The notes: generated by a model not told the origin, from the sequence alone. Positions 40,623 to 49,564 are shown, numbered from the stretch's first letter. The stretch: 64,000 bases of DNA from Nocardioides luteus (GCF_000960475.2 NZ_JZDQ02000024.1:34558-98557); one strand, 5' to 3'. Numbers and translations are program-made.

Positions 40623-40629
40623 GTACTTT

Positions 40630-40745
40630 TGCCGAGACGTCAGCCCGGTCGGCCGAGACGTCAGCCCCGTCGGCCGAGTGGGCACCGGCCTGCCAACTCG
40701 GCCGACCTACGTGACGCTTCGGCCGACGTGGGTGACTTCTCGGCA
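40630..40745. repeat. Long imperfect inverted repeat upstream of the MaoC genes
   Basis: Two 50-bp arms (40630-40679 and 40696-40745) are about 39/50 identical when one is inverted. They are separated by 16 bp. Each arm contains two 21-bp units of the type GCCGAGACGTCAGCCC or its inverted equivalent GGGTGACTTCTCGGC, with GTCGGCCGA at the junctions. It ends 20 bp before the first MaoC gene. It could be a large RNA hairpin, an attenuator, or a set of dyad operators for a regulator of the dehydratase genes. Confidence 0.7.
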
Positions 40746-40764
40746 GACCACTAGAGTTGTCCGC

Positions 40765-41172
40765 ATGGCAGTTGATGGGTCGCTCGTAGGGCGCGCGTTT
40801 CCTCCGACCAGGCCCTATCGGGTCACCGACGAGAAGGTGCGGGAGTTCGCTGCCGCCACCGGTGTGGGCTGGGAGAGCGGGGACCCGGTCCCGGCGACGT
40901 TTCCGATCGTGCTCGCCTTCGACGCGATGAACGCGTTCCTGGACGACGTCCAGGTCGAGCTGTCGCGGATCGTGCACGGCGAGCAGAAGTTCTCCTACGC
41001 CCGGCCGATCGCGCCGGGGGACGTGCTGACCGCGACCCTGAGCGTCGCCTCGCTGCGCCAGATCGGCGGCAACGACATCATCGGCACCGTCTCCGAGATC
41101 ACCGACGACACCGGGGCGGTCGTGTGCACCACCTCCGCCACCCTGGTCCACCGAGCGGCGGAGGTCGCCTGA
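40765..41172 (+). CDS. hadA: MaoC-like dehydratase, HadA-type subunit
   Basis: A 135-aa hotdog-fold protein with the N-terminal MaoC dehydratase pattern (VGRAFPPTRPYRVTDEKVRE and EQKFSYARPIAPGDVL). It matches the non-catalytic partner subunit of a (3R)-hydroxyacyl-ACP dehydratase. In mycobacteria hadA/hadB lie between rpmG and the tRNA-Trp/secE region, as here. The ATG at 40765 starts right after the long inverted repeat; the stop is shared with the next ATG (TGATG). The symbol is assigned by synteny and family. Confidence 0.82.
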   Translation: MAVDGSLVGRAFPPTRPYRVTDEKVREFAAATGVGWESGDPVPATFPIVLAFDAMNAFLDDVQVELSRIVHGEQKFSYARPIAPGDVLTATLSVASLRQIGGNDIIGTVSEITDDTGAVVCTTSATLVHRAAEVA

Positions 41173-41570
41173 TGACGCTCGAAGCAGGCGCCGAGCTGGC
41201 TCCGAAGACCTACCCCGTGACCCGGGCGTCGCTGGTGCGCTACGCCGGCGCGAGCGGTGACTTCAACCCGATCCACTGGTCCGACCGGATCGCCACCGCT
41301 GTCGGCCTCCCCGGCGTGATCGCCCACGGCATGTTCACCATGGCGCTGGTCGCCCGAGCCGTCTCGGAGTGGACCGACGGGGCCGAGGTCGTCGACTTCG
41401 GCGCGAAGTTCACCAACCCGGTCGTCGTGCCGGACGACGACGAGGGGACGACCGTCACCGTCTCCGGCACCGTCAAGTCGGTCGAGGACGGGCTCGCCAC
41501 GATCGCGCTGACCGTCGTCTCCGGCGACCAGAAGGTCCTGGGCATGCCGAAGGTCTCCGTACGTGTCTGA
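41172..41570 (+). CDS. hadB: MaoC-like dehydratase, HadB-type catalytic subunit
   Basis: A 132-aa hotdog protein with the catalytic hydratase motif YAGASGDFNPIHWSD (Asp and His) and GVIAHGMFTMALVAR. It is the catalytic partner of the preceding subunit and acts in type II fatty acid elongation, inferred from family and order. Start at 41172 shares the TGATG; the stop overlaps the murB GTG. Confidence 0.86.
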   Translation: MTLEAGAELAPKTYPVTRASLVRYAGASGDFNPIHWSDRIATAVGLPGVIAHGMFTMALVARAVSEWTDGAEVVDFGAKFTNPVVVPDDDEGTTVTVSGTVKSVEDGLATIALTVVSGDQKVLGMPKVSVRV

Positions 41571-42609
41571 GCAGATCGTCTCGGGCTCCGCTTCGACCGA
41601 GCTTCTCTCCCGGCACACCACCTTCCATCTCGGCGGCCCGGCGGCGGAGTTCGTCACCGCGACCACCGAGGCGGAGATCATCGACGCCGTGACCGCGGCC
41701 GACGCGGCGGGCAAGGACGTGCTCGTCCTCGGCGGCGGCAGCAACCTGGTCGTCGCCGATGCCGGTTTCCCGGGCACCGTCATCAAGCTGGCGACCACGG
41801 GGGTCGCGGTGGAGACGGTGGAGGGTGGCGTACTGGTCACGGTGGCGGCGGGTGAGACCTGGGACGACTTCGTGTCCACCGCGGTCGACAAGGGCTGGAG
41901 CGGCGTCGAGGCGCTCTCCGGCATCCCCGGCAGCGTGGGCGCGACCCCGATCCAGAACGTCGGCGCGTACGGCCAGGACGTCTCCCAGACCATCACCTCG
42001 GTCACGGTGTTCGACCGTGAGCTTCGTGAGGTGCGGAGCTTCACCGCCGGCGAGTGCGCGTTCGGCTATCGCTGGTCGCGGTTCAAGGAGGTGCCAGGCC
42101 GCTACGTGGTCCTCGAGGTCACCTTCCGGCTCGGCACCGACGGCGAGACCGGGTCCCCGATCGCGTACGCCCAGCTCGCCGGCGCCCTGGGCGTCGAGCA
42201 GGGCACCCGGGTGCCGTCCAAGCAGATCCGCGAGGCCGTCCTCGCCCTGCGCCGCAGCAAGGGCATGGTCATCGACGAGGCCGACCATGACACCTGGTCC
42301 GCGGGCTCGTTCTTCACCAATCCCGTGGTCGCTCCCGAGGACGTGCCCGAGGGTGCGCCGGCCTACCCGCAGCCCGACGGCACCGTGAAGACCTCGGCCG
42401 CGTGGCTCATCGACCACGCCGGCTTCAAGAAGGGTCACGGCAACGAGCGGGTGTCGCTCTCCACGAAGCACACCCTCGCCCTCACCAACCGCGGCGAAGG
42501 TACGACCGAGGACCTGCTCGCCCTGGCGCGCGAGGTGCGCGACGGGGTCGAGGCGGCGTACGGGATCGAGCTCGTCAACGAGCCCGTCATGCTCGGCGTG
42601 GAGCTCTAG
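41563..42609 (+). CDS. murB: UDP-N-acetylenolpyruvoylglucosamine reductase
   Basis: A 348-aa flavoenzyme that reduces UDP-GlcNAc-enolpyruvate to UDP-MurNAc in peptidoglycan synthesis. The FAD site VLGGGSNLVVAD and GSVGATPIQNVGAYGQ, the catalytic Ser in AGSFFTNPVV and the final Glu in NEPVMLGVEL are all visible. GTG start at 41563 overlaps hadB by 8 bp. It overlaps the end of the convergent response regulator gene by 23 bp. Confidence 0.94.
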   Translation: MSEQIVSGSASTELLSRHTTFHLGGPAAEFVTATTEAEIIDAVTAADAAGKDVLVLGGGSNLVVADAGFPGTVIKLATTGVAVETVEGGVLVTVAAGETWDDFVSTAVDKGWSGVEALSGIPGSVGATPIQNVGAYGQDVSQTITSVTVFDRELREVRSFTAGECAFGYRWSRFKEVPGRYVVLEVTFRLGTDGETGSPIAYAQLAGALGVEQGTRVPSKQIREAVLALRRSKGMVIDEADHDTWSAGSFFTNPVVAPEDVPEGAPAYPQPDGTVKTSAAWLIDHAGFKKGHGNERVSLSTKHTLALTNRGEGTTEDLLALAREVRDGVEAAYGIELVNEPVMLGVEL

Positions 42610-43258
42610 GCGAGACCAGCCCCGACTCGTACGCCACGACGACGAGCTGCGCGCGATCGCGCGCGTGCAGCTTGGTCATCGCCCGGTTGATGTGGGTCTT
42701 GGCGGTCAGCACGCTGATCACCATGGCCTCGGCGACCTCGTCGTTCGTCATGCCCCGGGCGACCAGGGCGACCGCCTCGCGCTCCCGGTTGGTGAGCTCG
42801 GCGAGGCCCACGGGGGCGTCGGCGGCCGAGGGCTGGCTGACGTAGTGGTCGATCAGCGCGCGGGTGACCGTCGGCGCCAGCAGCGCGTCCCCGCGGGCGG
42901 CGACCCGGACCGCGTGCACGAAGTCCTCCGGCTGGATGTCCTTGACGAGGAAGCCGGCGGCGCCGGCGCGCAGGGCCTCGAGGACGTACTCGTCCATGCC
43001 GTAGTTGGTCAGGATCACGACGTGCACGCCGGCCAGAGACGGGTCGGCGGCGATCCGCCGCGTCGCCTCGAGACCGTCAGCCACCGGCATCTGGATGTCG
43101 ACGAGCGCCACGTCCGGCAGGTGCTTCCGGGCCAGCGCGACCGCCTCGACGCCGTCGGCCGCCTCGGCGACCACCTCGATGTCGTCCTCGATGTCGAGGA
43201 GGGCCCGGAAGCCGCTGCGGATGAGCGGCTGGTCGTCGACCAGGAGAACCCGGATCAC
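42587..43258 (-). CDS. NarL/LuxR-family response regulator
   Basis: A 223-aa response regulator: acidic pair in LLVDDQPLIR, phosphoacceptor Asp54 (ALVDIQMPV), lysine in AGFLVKDIQPEDF, and the helix-turn-helix (LTNREREAVALVARGMTNDE, LTAKTHINRAMTKL). The GTG at 43258 is preferred; it overlaps the kinase stop by 4 bp. It forms a two-component pair with the upstream kinase; signal unknown. Confidence 0.92.
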   Translation of the reverse strand: MIRVLLVDDQPLIRSGFRALLDIEDDIEVVAEAADGVEAVALARKHLPDVALVDIQMPVADGLEATRRIAADPSLAGVHVVILTNYGMDEYVLEALRAGAAGFLVKDIQPEDFVHAVRVAARGDALLAPTVTRALIDHYVSQPSAADAPVGLAELTNREREAVALVARGMTNDEVAEAMVISVLTAKTHINRAMTKLHARDRAQLVVVAYESGLVSPRAPRRA

Positions 43259-44364
43259 GACGTACGCTCCACCGGCAGCCGCGCCTCGACCAGGAAACCG
43301 CCCTCCTCGCGGGGCTGTGCCCGCAGCTGACCTCCGAGAGCGGAGACCCGTTCGCGCATCCCGAGCAGGCCGATGCCGGGTACGGTCGTGGCCGGGGCGC
43401 CGATGCCGTCGTCCTCCACCCGGATGCCGAGCGAATCGGGCCGGTGGTCGATGTGGACCGACGCGGTGGTGGCCGCTGCGTGACGGGTGACGTTGGTCAG
43501 CGCCTCCTGCACGATCCGATAGGCGGTGCGGCCCACCGCGACCGGCACCGCACCTGGCTGCCCGTCGACGGTCAGCGTGACGTCCAGCCCGGTGGAGCCG
43601 GCCGACCCCACCAGATCGCGTACGTCCTCGAGTCCCCGCGGCGGGTTCGGATCGTCGTCGCGGAGCGCCGTCAGCGTCGCCCGGAGCTCGCGGGCCGCCT
43701 CGCGCCCGGCCTCCCGGATCGCCAGGAGCGACTCGGGGACCTCCTCGCCGCGCCGCTGGGCCACGTGGACGGCGGCCTCGGACTGGACCTTGATCACCGA
43801 GATCTGGTGGGTGAGGGAGTCGTGCAGCTCGCGGGCGATGTGGAGGCGCTCGTCGTCGGCCCGTCGCTGGGCGGCGGCCTCGCGGGTGCGCTCGGCCTCG
43901 TCGGCACGCTGCTCGGCCTGCCGCAGCGCCTCGCCGGCGGCTCCTGCCGCGATCAGCCAGGCGATCTCCAGGGCGCCGCGCGCCTGCTCGGAGGCGGCGC
44001 CGACGTCGCCCGTGGCGGCGTACGCCACCAGGAACAGGCCGCTCTGCATCACCACCGCGGCGATCACGGTGACCAGCCGATGGCCCTCCCGCACCGCTGC
44101 GTAGACCGCGACCAGGAAGGCGACCACCGCGACGTCGAACCCGAGCGCCTGAAAGGCCAGCCCGCACGCACCGCAGAGGACCAGCACGAGGACAGGTGCC
44201 CGGCGGCGGAGGACCAGGACCAGCCCGCTCGCGACCACCGCGGCGTAGCCGAGAAGACCGACTCCGGAGCCAGGGTGGCCGTCGCTCAGCGCGGCCGCCA
44301 GCTGGGCCATGGCCACTGCTGCGGCGATGACCCAGTCCCCGAGGGTGATCCGCCGCCTGGCCAT
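43255..44364 (-). CDS. Sensor histidine kinase
   Basis: A 369-aa HisKA_3 kinase with about five membrane helices in the first 150 residues and phosphoacceptor His181 (ARELHDSLTHQISV), followed by an ATPase domain (EALTNVTRHAA, DDGIGAPATTVPGIGLLGMR). I use the ATG at 44364 (ARRRITLGDWV), which gives a short cytoplasmic lead before the first helix; an ATG at 44415 would add 17 residues rich in Arg. Confidence 0.9.
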   Translation of the reverse strand: MARRRITLGDWVIAAAVAMAQLAAALSDGHPGSGVGLLGYAAVVASGLVLVLRRRAPVLVLVLCGACGLAFQALGFDVAVVAFLVAVYAAVREGHRLVTVIAAVVMQSGLFLVAYAATGDVGAASEQARGALEIAWLIAAGAAGEALRQAEQRADEAERTREAAAQRRADDERLHIARELHDSLTHQISVIKVQSEAAVHVAQRRGEEVPESLLAIREAGREAARELRATLTALRDDDPNPPRGLEDVRDLVGSAGSTGLDVTLTVDGQPGAVPVAVGRTAYRIVQEALTNVTRHAAATTASVHIDHRPDSLGIRVEDDGIGAPATTVPGIGLLGMRERVSALGGQLRAQPREEGGFLVEARLPVERTS

Positions 44365-44535
44365 GCGAGCAGGATATGCCCGCGGCGCCCTCCGCGAGTC
44401 CCTCTGGCGCAGCACTTCCGGCTACCACGTACGCAGTAGCGGCGGCGCCGAAGAGTCGACGTCGGCAGGACGACTCACAGGCGCGCCGACGGGACGATCG
44501 AGTCATCTGATCGAACCCCAACCAAGGAGCTCTCG

Positions 44536-44901
44536 ATGTCCCTGAACGACCTGCTCATCAGCGCCGCCGACCCCGACGTCGGCGCCTACACACTGACCAC
44601 CGCCCGGCTGTGGGCGACGCTCGCCGCGTTCGTCGGGCTGGGCGGAGTGGTGGCCGGCGCCGCAGCCCGGGGGCGCGCCGCCCGCGGCGTCGGCAACCGT
44701 GGCCGCAACGGCGCCGTCGTGGCACTGGGCTGCGGCTCGATCGCCCTGGTCACCGGCGTCGTCAACCTGCTCGTCGCCGACGGCGGACCCGGCACCGGCA
44801 ACGGCGTCGTCGGCGGCGGGATCGCGATCGTCCTCGGCCTCACGGCCCTGACCCTGGGCGCCCTCACGCTGAACCGATCCCGCCGAGTCGGCGCGTCCTG
44901 A
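44536..44901 (+). CDS. Small membrane protein, DUF6223-like
   Basis: A 121-aa protein with three membrane helices (LWATLAAFVGLGGVVAGAAA, VVALGCGSIALVTGVVNLLV, GIAIVLGLTALTLGALTLN) and a glycine-rich loop, resembling the DUF6223 family of actinobacteria by layout (assignment tentative). AAGGAG stands before the ATG. It is divergent from the sensor kinase across 171 bp and could be a target of that two-component system, by position only. Confidence 0.72.
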   Translation: MSLNDLLISAADPDVGAYTLTTARLWATLAAFVGLGGVVAGAAARGRAARGVGNRGRNGAVVALGCGSIALVTGVVNLLVADGGPGTGNGVVGGGIAIVLGLTALTLGALTLNRSRRVGAS

Positions 44902-44913
44902 CCGAATCCCCCC

Positions 44914-44947
44914 GCCGAATCGGCTCGTTCTAACGAGCCGACTCGGC
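44914..44947. terminator. Bidirectional hairpin between the DUF6223-like gene and rlmC
   Basis: GCCGAATCGGCTCGTT (44914-44929) pairs with AACGAGCCGACTCGGC (44932-44947) with one mismatch. The motif GAGCCGACTCGGC recurs once more just downstream (about 44968-44980), near the rlmC stop. Confidence 0.75.
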
Positions 44948-44981
44948 GAGGTTCTGGGTCAGTTCGAGCCGACTCGGCCGG

Positions 44982-46109
44982 TCAGCGGCGGGTCAGGGAG
45001 ACGAGCACCTCGTGGTGGTCGGTGTTGGGGAACATGTCGAGCAGCCGTGCCGACACCGGCCGCAACGAGGGCATGTCGAGCAGGTCGCGGGCGAGGGTGT
45101 CGACGTTGCACGACGAGTAGACGACGTGCTCGACCCCGGACTCCTCCAGCCAGCCGGCGAGCGAGGAGCCGATCCCGCGTCGCGGCGGGTTGACGATGAC
45201 CAGGTCGGGCGCGGAGCCGGCGGAGAGGGCGTACGCGGTCGCGTCCCCGGCCACCCAGCTGGTGGCCGGCAGGCCCAGCTCGGCCGCGGTCGAGGCGGCA
45301 GCCTCGATGGCCTGCTCGCTGGACTCGACGCCGAGCACCTCCCGCCCGGGCGCGGCGACGTGCAGCCCGAAGCCGCCGACGCCGCAGTAGAGGTCCCACA
45401 CCGTGGCCGGTGACACCGCGGAGACCAGGTCGCGGGCGTGCCGGTAGAGGGCCGCCGCCACGGAGGTGTTGGTCTGGAAGAAGGAGTGCGGGCGCAGCCG
45501 CAGCCCGATCCCGTTGACCTCCATCGTGAGCGCCTCGCGAGGAGTCAGGAAGATCTCCTCGGGCCCCTCGATGACGGCCTTGTGCTCCGGCTGGATGTTG
45601 ACCGACGCCACGGCGATCGGGAGCGATTCCAGCAGCGCGGGAAGGTGCTTGCGCAGCCGGGACAGCGCCTCGGTGGACCGCAGCACCCACCGCACCATCA
45701 GCTCACCGCCGGGCGCCTCGGTGACGATCACGTGCTTGAGCTCGCCGCGCCGCTCCGGCACCGAGTAGGGGGTCAGCCGCGCCGTCGTGACGAACCGGGA
45801 CAGGACCGGAAGCGCCGCCTGCAGCCCCGGCGTGTGCAGCCCGCACGCGAGCAGATCCACGCCGAGACCGTCGTGCGACAGGATGCCCAGCGTCGGCGCC
45901 TCCACCGAGCCGGCGACGACCATCTTCGCCTTGTTGCGGAAACCGGCCTCCGGGCTGGAGACCGGTTCCTCCCAACGTACGGCGCCGAACCCGACCGGAT
46001 CGAGCGCGGCCGCGACCCGCTGCTGCTTCTGCGCGAGCTGGTCGGCGTAGGCCATCTCCAGCCAGCGGCAGGAGCGGCAGACGCCGGCGGTGAAGTAGCC
46101 GCAGTCCAT
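44982..46109 (-). CDS. rlmC: 23S rRNA (uracil-747-C5) methyltransferase
   Basis: A 375-aa member of the TrmA/RlmC/RlmD family. It starts with the RlmC-type Fe-S Cys region (DCGYFTAGVCRSCRWLEMAY), followed by FRNKAKMVVAGSVE, the SAM motif WDLYCGVGGFGLHVA and the catalytic PPRRGIG and SSCN. The alignment runs the whole length of E. coli RlmC from memory. No TRAM domain is present. Together with the two DUF4190 genes upstream it forms a run on the minus strand. Confidence 0.92.
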   Translation of the reverse strand: MDCGYFTAGVCRSCRWLEMAYADQLAQKQQRVAAALDPVGFGAVRWEEPVSSPEAGFRNKAKMVVAGSVEAPTLGILSHDGLGVDLLACGLHTPGLQAALPVLSRFVTTARLTPYSVPERRGELKHVIVTEAPGGELMVRWVLRSTEALSRLRKHLPALLESLPIAVASVNIQPEHKAVIEGPEEIFLTPREALTMEVNGIGLRLRPHSFFQTNTSVAAALYRHARDLVSAVSPATVWDLYCGVGGFGLHVAAPGREVLGVESSEQAIEAAASTAAELGLPATSWVAGDATAYALSAGSAPDLVIVNPPRRGIGSSLAGWLEESGVEHVVYSSCNVDTLARDLLDMPSLRPVSARLLDMFPNTDHHEVLVSLTRR

Positions 46110-46112
46110 CCG

Positions 46113-46514
46113 TCAGATTCGGCTGCTCAGCATCGCGTTGATGCTGTCGAACGTCGTGGTGGAGTCGGTCTCCTTGGAGGCGACGACGATCATCACGATG
46201 ATGAAGATGACGTAGGCGACCCAGAAGAGCATGTAGAGCGCGCCGAAGATCGTCCCGATGAGGCCGGTGATGAAGCCGGCCTGAGCGTTGCCGCGCCCGC
46301 CGTACGCCGCCGGGTTGGCGTCGATCTCGGCCATCACCCGCTTGCCCTTGATCCATCCGAACGGGGCGACGAAGACGCCGATGCCGCCGCACATGACCGA
46401 CAGGCACAGCCCGACGATCCCGAGGACCATCGCCGAGTTGGCCTCGGGGTGCGGGGGCGGCTGCGGGAAGCCGTACGGTGCCGGCTGGTAGCCCGGCGGG
46501 GGCGTGGTCGTCAT
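46113..46514 (-). CDS. DUF4190-type small membrane protein
   Basis: A 133-aa protein: Pro/Gly/Tyr-rich cytoplasmic start (PPPGYQPAPYGFPQPPPHPE), then two or three membrane helices (AMVLGIVGLCLSVMCGGIGV, GLIGTIFGALYMLFWVAYVI). It looks like a paralogue of the next gene. Length and layout are typical of DUF4190. It starts 3 bp after that gene's stop. Confidence 0.78.
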   Translation of the reverse strand: MTTTPPPGYQPAPYGFPQPPPHPEANSAMVLGIVGLCLSVMCGGIGVFVAPFGWIKGKRVMAEIDANPAAYGGRGNAQAGFITGLIGTIFGALYMLFWVAYVIFIIVMIVVASKETDSTTTFDSINAMLSSRI

Positions 46515-46517
46515 CCC

Positions 46518-47222
46518 TCAGAACTCGCTGTCGTACGAGTCGTAGCCGCCGTCGTAGCCCGAGTCGAACCCGCCGCTGACGCCGATGATGATGACGACGA
46601 CGACGGCGAGGATGCTCAGGACCAGCAGGACCGTGCCGATGATGCCGAGGACGAAGCCGGCCTGCGCGTTGCCGCGGCCGGTCAGGGCGCCGGCGGCCGC
46701 ATCGATCCGCTTCTTCGCCGACAGACCCATGAACAGGGCGAAGGGGGAGAGCACGATCGGGAGGCCGCAGAAGAACCCGCCCACGAGCCCGATGATGCCC
46801 AGGACCATCGCCGTGGTCGCGCCGGAGTCCGGGGCGCCGACGGCACTCGAGTACGCCGGCGGGGCGCCGTAGGGCGCCTGACCGTAGCCCGGCTGAGCGC
46901 CGTAACCCGGCTGAGCGCCGTAACCCGGCTGAGCGCCGTAGGCCGGCGGCGGAGGCGTCTGCCCGTAGCCCGCGGCCGGTGCCGGCGGGACCGGCGGCTT
47001 CTGGTCGAACGTCGCGCCGCCGTAGGGGTTCGACGGCTGCTCACCGTAGGTCTGGCCGTACATCGGCTGGGTCGGCGCGGGCGGCGTCGACCCGGGCGGG
47101 GTCGCCACCTGGGTCACGTCGCTCTGGTCCGGCTCGGACGGCGTGGGCGAAGGCGGGGTGGACGCGTCGCTCGGCGTGGTGGGATCGGGCTGATCGTCGG
47201 ACGGGTTCGTCATGGCCGTCAT
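46518..47222 (-). CDS. DUF4190-type membrane protein with GAQPGY repeats
   Basis: A 234-aa protein. The first 130 residues are disordered and rich in Pro, Thr, Gln and Tyr, with three GAQPGY repeats around residue 95. They are followed by membrane helices (TAMVLGIIGLVGGFFCGLPI and IGTVLLVLSILAVVVVIII) and an Asp/Tyr-rich tail. Such tails are found in many actinobacterial membrane proteins; function is unknown. The coding DNA of the repeats is itself repetitive. Confidence 0.8.
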   Translation of the reverse strand: MTAMTNPSDDQPDPTTPSDASTPPSPTPSEPDQSDVTQVATPPGSTPPAPTQPMYGQTYGEQPSNPYGGATFDQKPPVPPAPAAGYGQTPPPPAYGAQPGYGAQPGYGAQPGYGQAPYGAPPAYSSAVGAPDSGATTAMVLGIIGLVGGFFCGLPIVLSPFALFMGLSAKKRIDAAAGALTGRGNAQAGFVLGIIGTVLLVLSILAVVVVIIIGVSGGFDSGYDGGYDSYDSEF

Positions 47223-47228
47223 TCTGTC

Positions 47229-48284
47229 TTAACTCGGGGCATCCGTGCGCTGCGAGGGCGTGTTGAGCCAGTCGTCGATCTCGACGAGCAGACCCTTCTT
47301 GGTCGACTCCGGCGCGGTCGAGGCGGTGATGGACATCCGGGCCAGGTCGGCGAGGGTCTCGTCGGTGAGCTCGTGGGCGGCCCGCATCGTCGCGTACTGC
47401 GCCGCCAGCCGGGACCCGAACAGCAGCGGGTCGTCGGCTCCGAGCGCCACCGTCGCGCCCGCGTCGAGCAGCTGCGGCAGCGGCACCGAGGTGAGGTCGG
47501 AGTAGACGCCGAGCGACACGTTCGAGGTCGGGCAGACCTCCAGCGCGACGCCCGCCCGCACGATCTCGTCGAGCAGCGCCGGATCCTCGGCAGCGCGTAC
47601 GCCGTGACCCAGCCGGGTCGCGTGCAGCGACCGCAGCACGGTGCGGATGTGCTCGGGCCCGCGCAGCTCACCGCCGTGCGGCATCAGCCGCAGCCCGGCC
47701 CGCTCGGCGATCCGGAAGGCGTGGTCGAACTCCTCGGTCCGCCCGCGCCGCTCGTCGTTGGAGAGCCCGAAGCCGACCACACCCTGGTCGACGTACTGCC
47801 CGGCCAGGCGCGCCAGCGTGCGCGCGTCCATCGGGTGCCGGGTGCGGTTGGAGGCGATGATCACCGCGATCCCCAGCCCGGTCGCCCGCTCGGCGTCGCG
47901 CACGGCGTCGAGAACCAGGTCCGTGAAGGCCGTGATCCCGCCGAACTTCGCCGCATAGCCCGACGGGTCGACCTGGATCTCCAGCCACCTGCCGCCGTCG
48001 CGTACGTCGTCCTCGGCGACCTCCATGACGAGCCGCCGGATGTCGGCCTCGGTGCGCAGCACCGAGCGGGCCACGTCGTAGAGCCGCTGGAACCGGAACC
48101 AGCCCTTCTCGTCGGCCGCGCTCAGCGCCGGCGGCCACTCCGAGACCAGCTGCTCGGGCAGCCGGATCCCGTCGCGGGTGGCCAGCTCGAGCAGGGTCTC
48201 GTGGCGCATCGCACCGGTGAAGTGCAGGTGCAGGTGCGCCTTCGGCAGCGTACGGAGGTCGCGGCGGTCGGCGGGCACAGTCAC
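47229..48284 (-). CDS. add: Adenosine deaminase family protein
   Basis: A 351-aa metal-dependent purine deaminase. Motifs in order are HLHLHFTGAM, HGGELRGPEHI, RLGHGVRAAE and ALGADDPLLFG, giving the zinc ligands and catalytic residues of the adenosine deaminase fold. The substrate may be adenosine or a related aminodeoxy-nucleoside. The GTG at 48284 overlaps the aminotransferase stop by 4 bp. Confidence 0.88.
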   Translation of the reverse strand: MTVPADRRDLRTLPKAHLHLHFTGAMRHETLLELATRDGIRLPEQLVSEWPPALSAADEKGWFRFQRLYDVARSVLRTEADIRRLVMEVAEDDVRDGGRWLEIQVDPSGYAAKFGGITAFTDLVLDAVRDAERATGLGIAVIIASNRTRHPMDARTLARLAGQYVDQGVVGFGLSNDERRGRTEEFDHAFRIAERAGLRLMPHGGELRGPEHIRTVLRSLHATRLGHGVRAAEDPALLDEIVRAGVALEVCPTSNVSLGVYSDLTSVPLPQLLDAGATVALGADDPLLFGSRLAAQYATMRAAHELTDETLADLARMSITASTAPESTKKGLLVEIDDWLNTPSQRTDAPS

Positions 48285-49564
48285 GCGAGCAGCTTCTCGG
48301 CAGCGGCCAGCTTCACGCACGCCGTGACGACCTCCATGGCCGCGCTGACCTGCTCCAACGGCGGGAAGGACGGAGCGAGACGGATGTTGGTGTCCTCGGG
48401 ATCGACCTTGCCGGGGAACGCCGAGCCGGCCGGGGTGAGCGCGACGCCGGCACCCTTGGCCAGCTCGATGACCCGGCTCGCGGTGCCCGGGAGCACGTCG
48501 AGGCTGACGAAGTAGCCACCCGCGGGCTTGGTCCAGGTCGCCACACCGAGCGAGCCGAGCTCGTCGGTGAGGGCGTCCTCGACGGCCGCGAACCGCGGCG
48601 CCAGGAGCGCGCGGTGCTTGGCCATGTGCTCGCGTACGCCTGCGGCCGAGCCGAAGAACTCCGCGTGCCGCAGGTGGTTGACCTTGTCCGGGCCGATGGC
48701 CCCGCTGCTCAGGTGGTCGAGCCACCAGGCGACGTTCTCCTTCGAGCCGCCGAAGAAGCCGACGCCCGCGCCCGCGTAGGTGACCTTGGAGGTCGAGGCG
48801 AAGACCAGCGGACGATGGGGGTTGCCGGCCGCGTTGGCCAGCGAGACCACGTCGGCGGTCTTGGTCTCGGCCGGGGTCAGGTGGTGCAGCGCGTAGGCGT
48901 TGTCCCAGAAGATCTTGAAGTCGGGAGCCGCGGTCGGCATCGAGGTGAGCCGCTCGGCGATCTCCTGCGAGGTGGTGTCGCCGGTCGGGTTGGAGTAGGT
49001 CGGCACCAGCCACATGCCCTTGACCGCGGGGTCGTCCTTGACCAGCGCCGCGACGGCCTCGACGTCGGGGCCGTCGGCGTTCATCGGGACCGGCAGCATC
49101 TCGATCCCGAACCACTCCAGCAGCGTGAAGTGGCGGTCGTAGCCCGGCACCGGGCAGACGAACTTCACCGTCTCCTCGCGGTTCCACGGACGCTCGCTGT
49201 CGACGCCACCGTGAAGCCACAGGTACATCAGCGTGTCGCGCATCATCGTGAGGCTGGAGTTGCCGCCGGCGATGAGCTGGTCGGTGCTCAGACCGAGCAG
49301 CTCGGCGTAGATCTCTCGGATCTCGATGCCACCCGCCAGACCGCCGTAGTTGCGGGTGTCGGTGCCGTCCGGGGCCGTCGTCGACTTGGGGAGATGGAGC
49401 AGGCCGTCGGAGAGGTCGAGCTGGTCCGCCGAGGGCTTGCCCCGGGTCAGGTCCAGCTTCAGGCCCTTGGCCACCAAGTTGTCGTACGCCGTGCGCTGCT
49501 CCGTTGCGAACGCTTCGAGTTCCTCGCGCGAGAGCTCGGCGAGGGGACGGGGATCTGAGGTCAT
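48281..49564 (-). CDS. Class I aminotransferase (aspartate aminotransferase type)
   Basis: A 427-aa PLP enzyme with KLDLTRGKPS near the start, PVPGYDRHF, the cofactor region VPTYSNPTGD, DNAYALHHL and the PLP lysine in FASTSKVTYAGAGVGFFGG. This is the actinobacterial large-type aspartate aminotransferase clade. The ATG at 49564 is used; the open frame upstream lacks a plausible start. In streptomycetes the same gene precedes tRNA-Trp and secE. Confidence 0.9.
   Translation of the reverse strand: MTSDPRPLAELSREELEAFATEQRTAYDNLVAKGLKLDLTRGKPSADQLDLSDGLLHLPKSTTAPDGTDTRNYGGLAGGIEIREIYAELLGLSTDQLIAGGNSSLTMMRDTLMYLWLHGGVDSERPWNREETVKFVCPVPGYDRHFTLLEWFGIEMLPVPMNADGPDVEAVAALVKDDPAVKGMWLVPTYSNPTGDTTSQEIAERLTSMPTAAPDFKIFWDNAYALHHLTPAETKTADVVSLANAAGNPHRPLVFASTSKVTYAGAGVGFFGGSKENVAWWLDHLSSGAIGPDKVNHLRHAEFFGSAAGVREHMAKHRALLAPRFAAVEDALTDELGSLGVATWTKPAGGYFVSLDVLPGTASRVIELAKGAGVALTPAGSAFPGKVDPEDTNIRLAPSFPPLEQVSAAMEVVTACVKLAAAEKLLA

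Noticed and set aside
46860..46945. Repetitive DNA that could be taken for a short tandem-repeat element or CRISPR-like array.
   Set aside because: It encodes the GAQPGY repeats of a DUF4190-type protein in frame and has no spacer-like variation.
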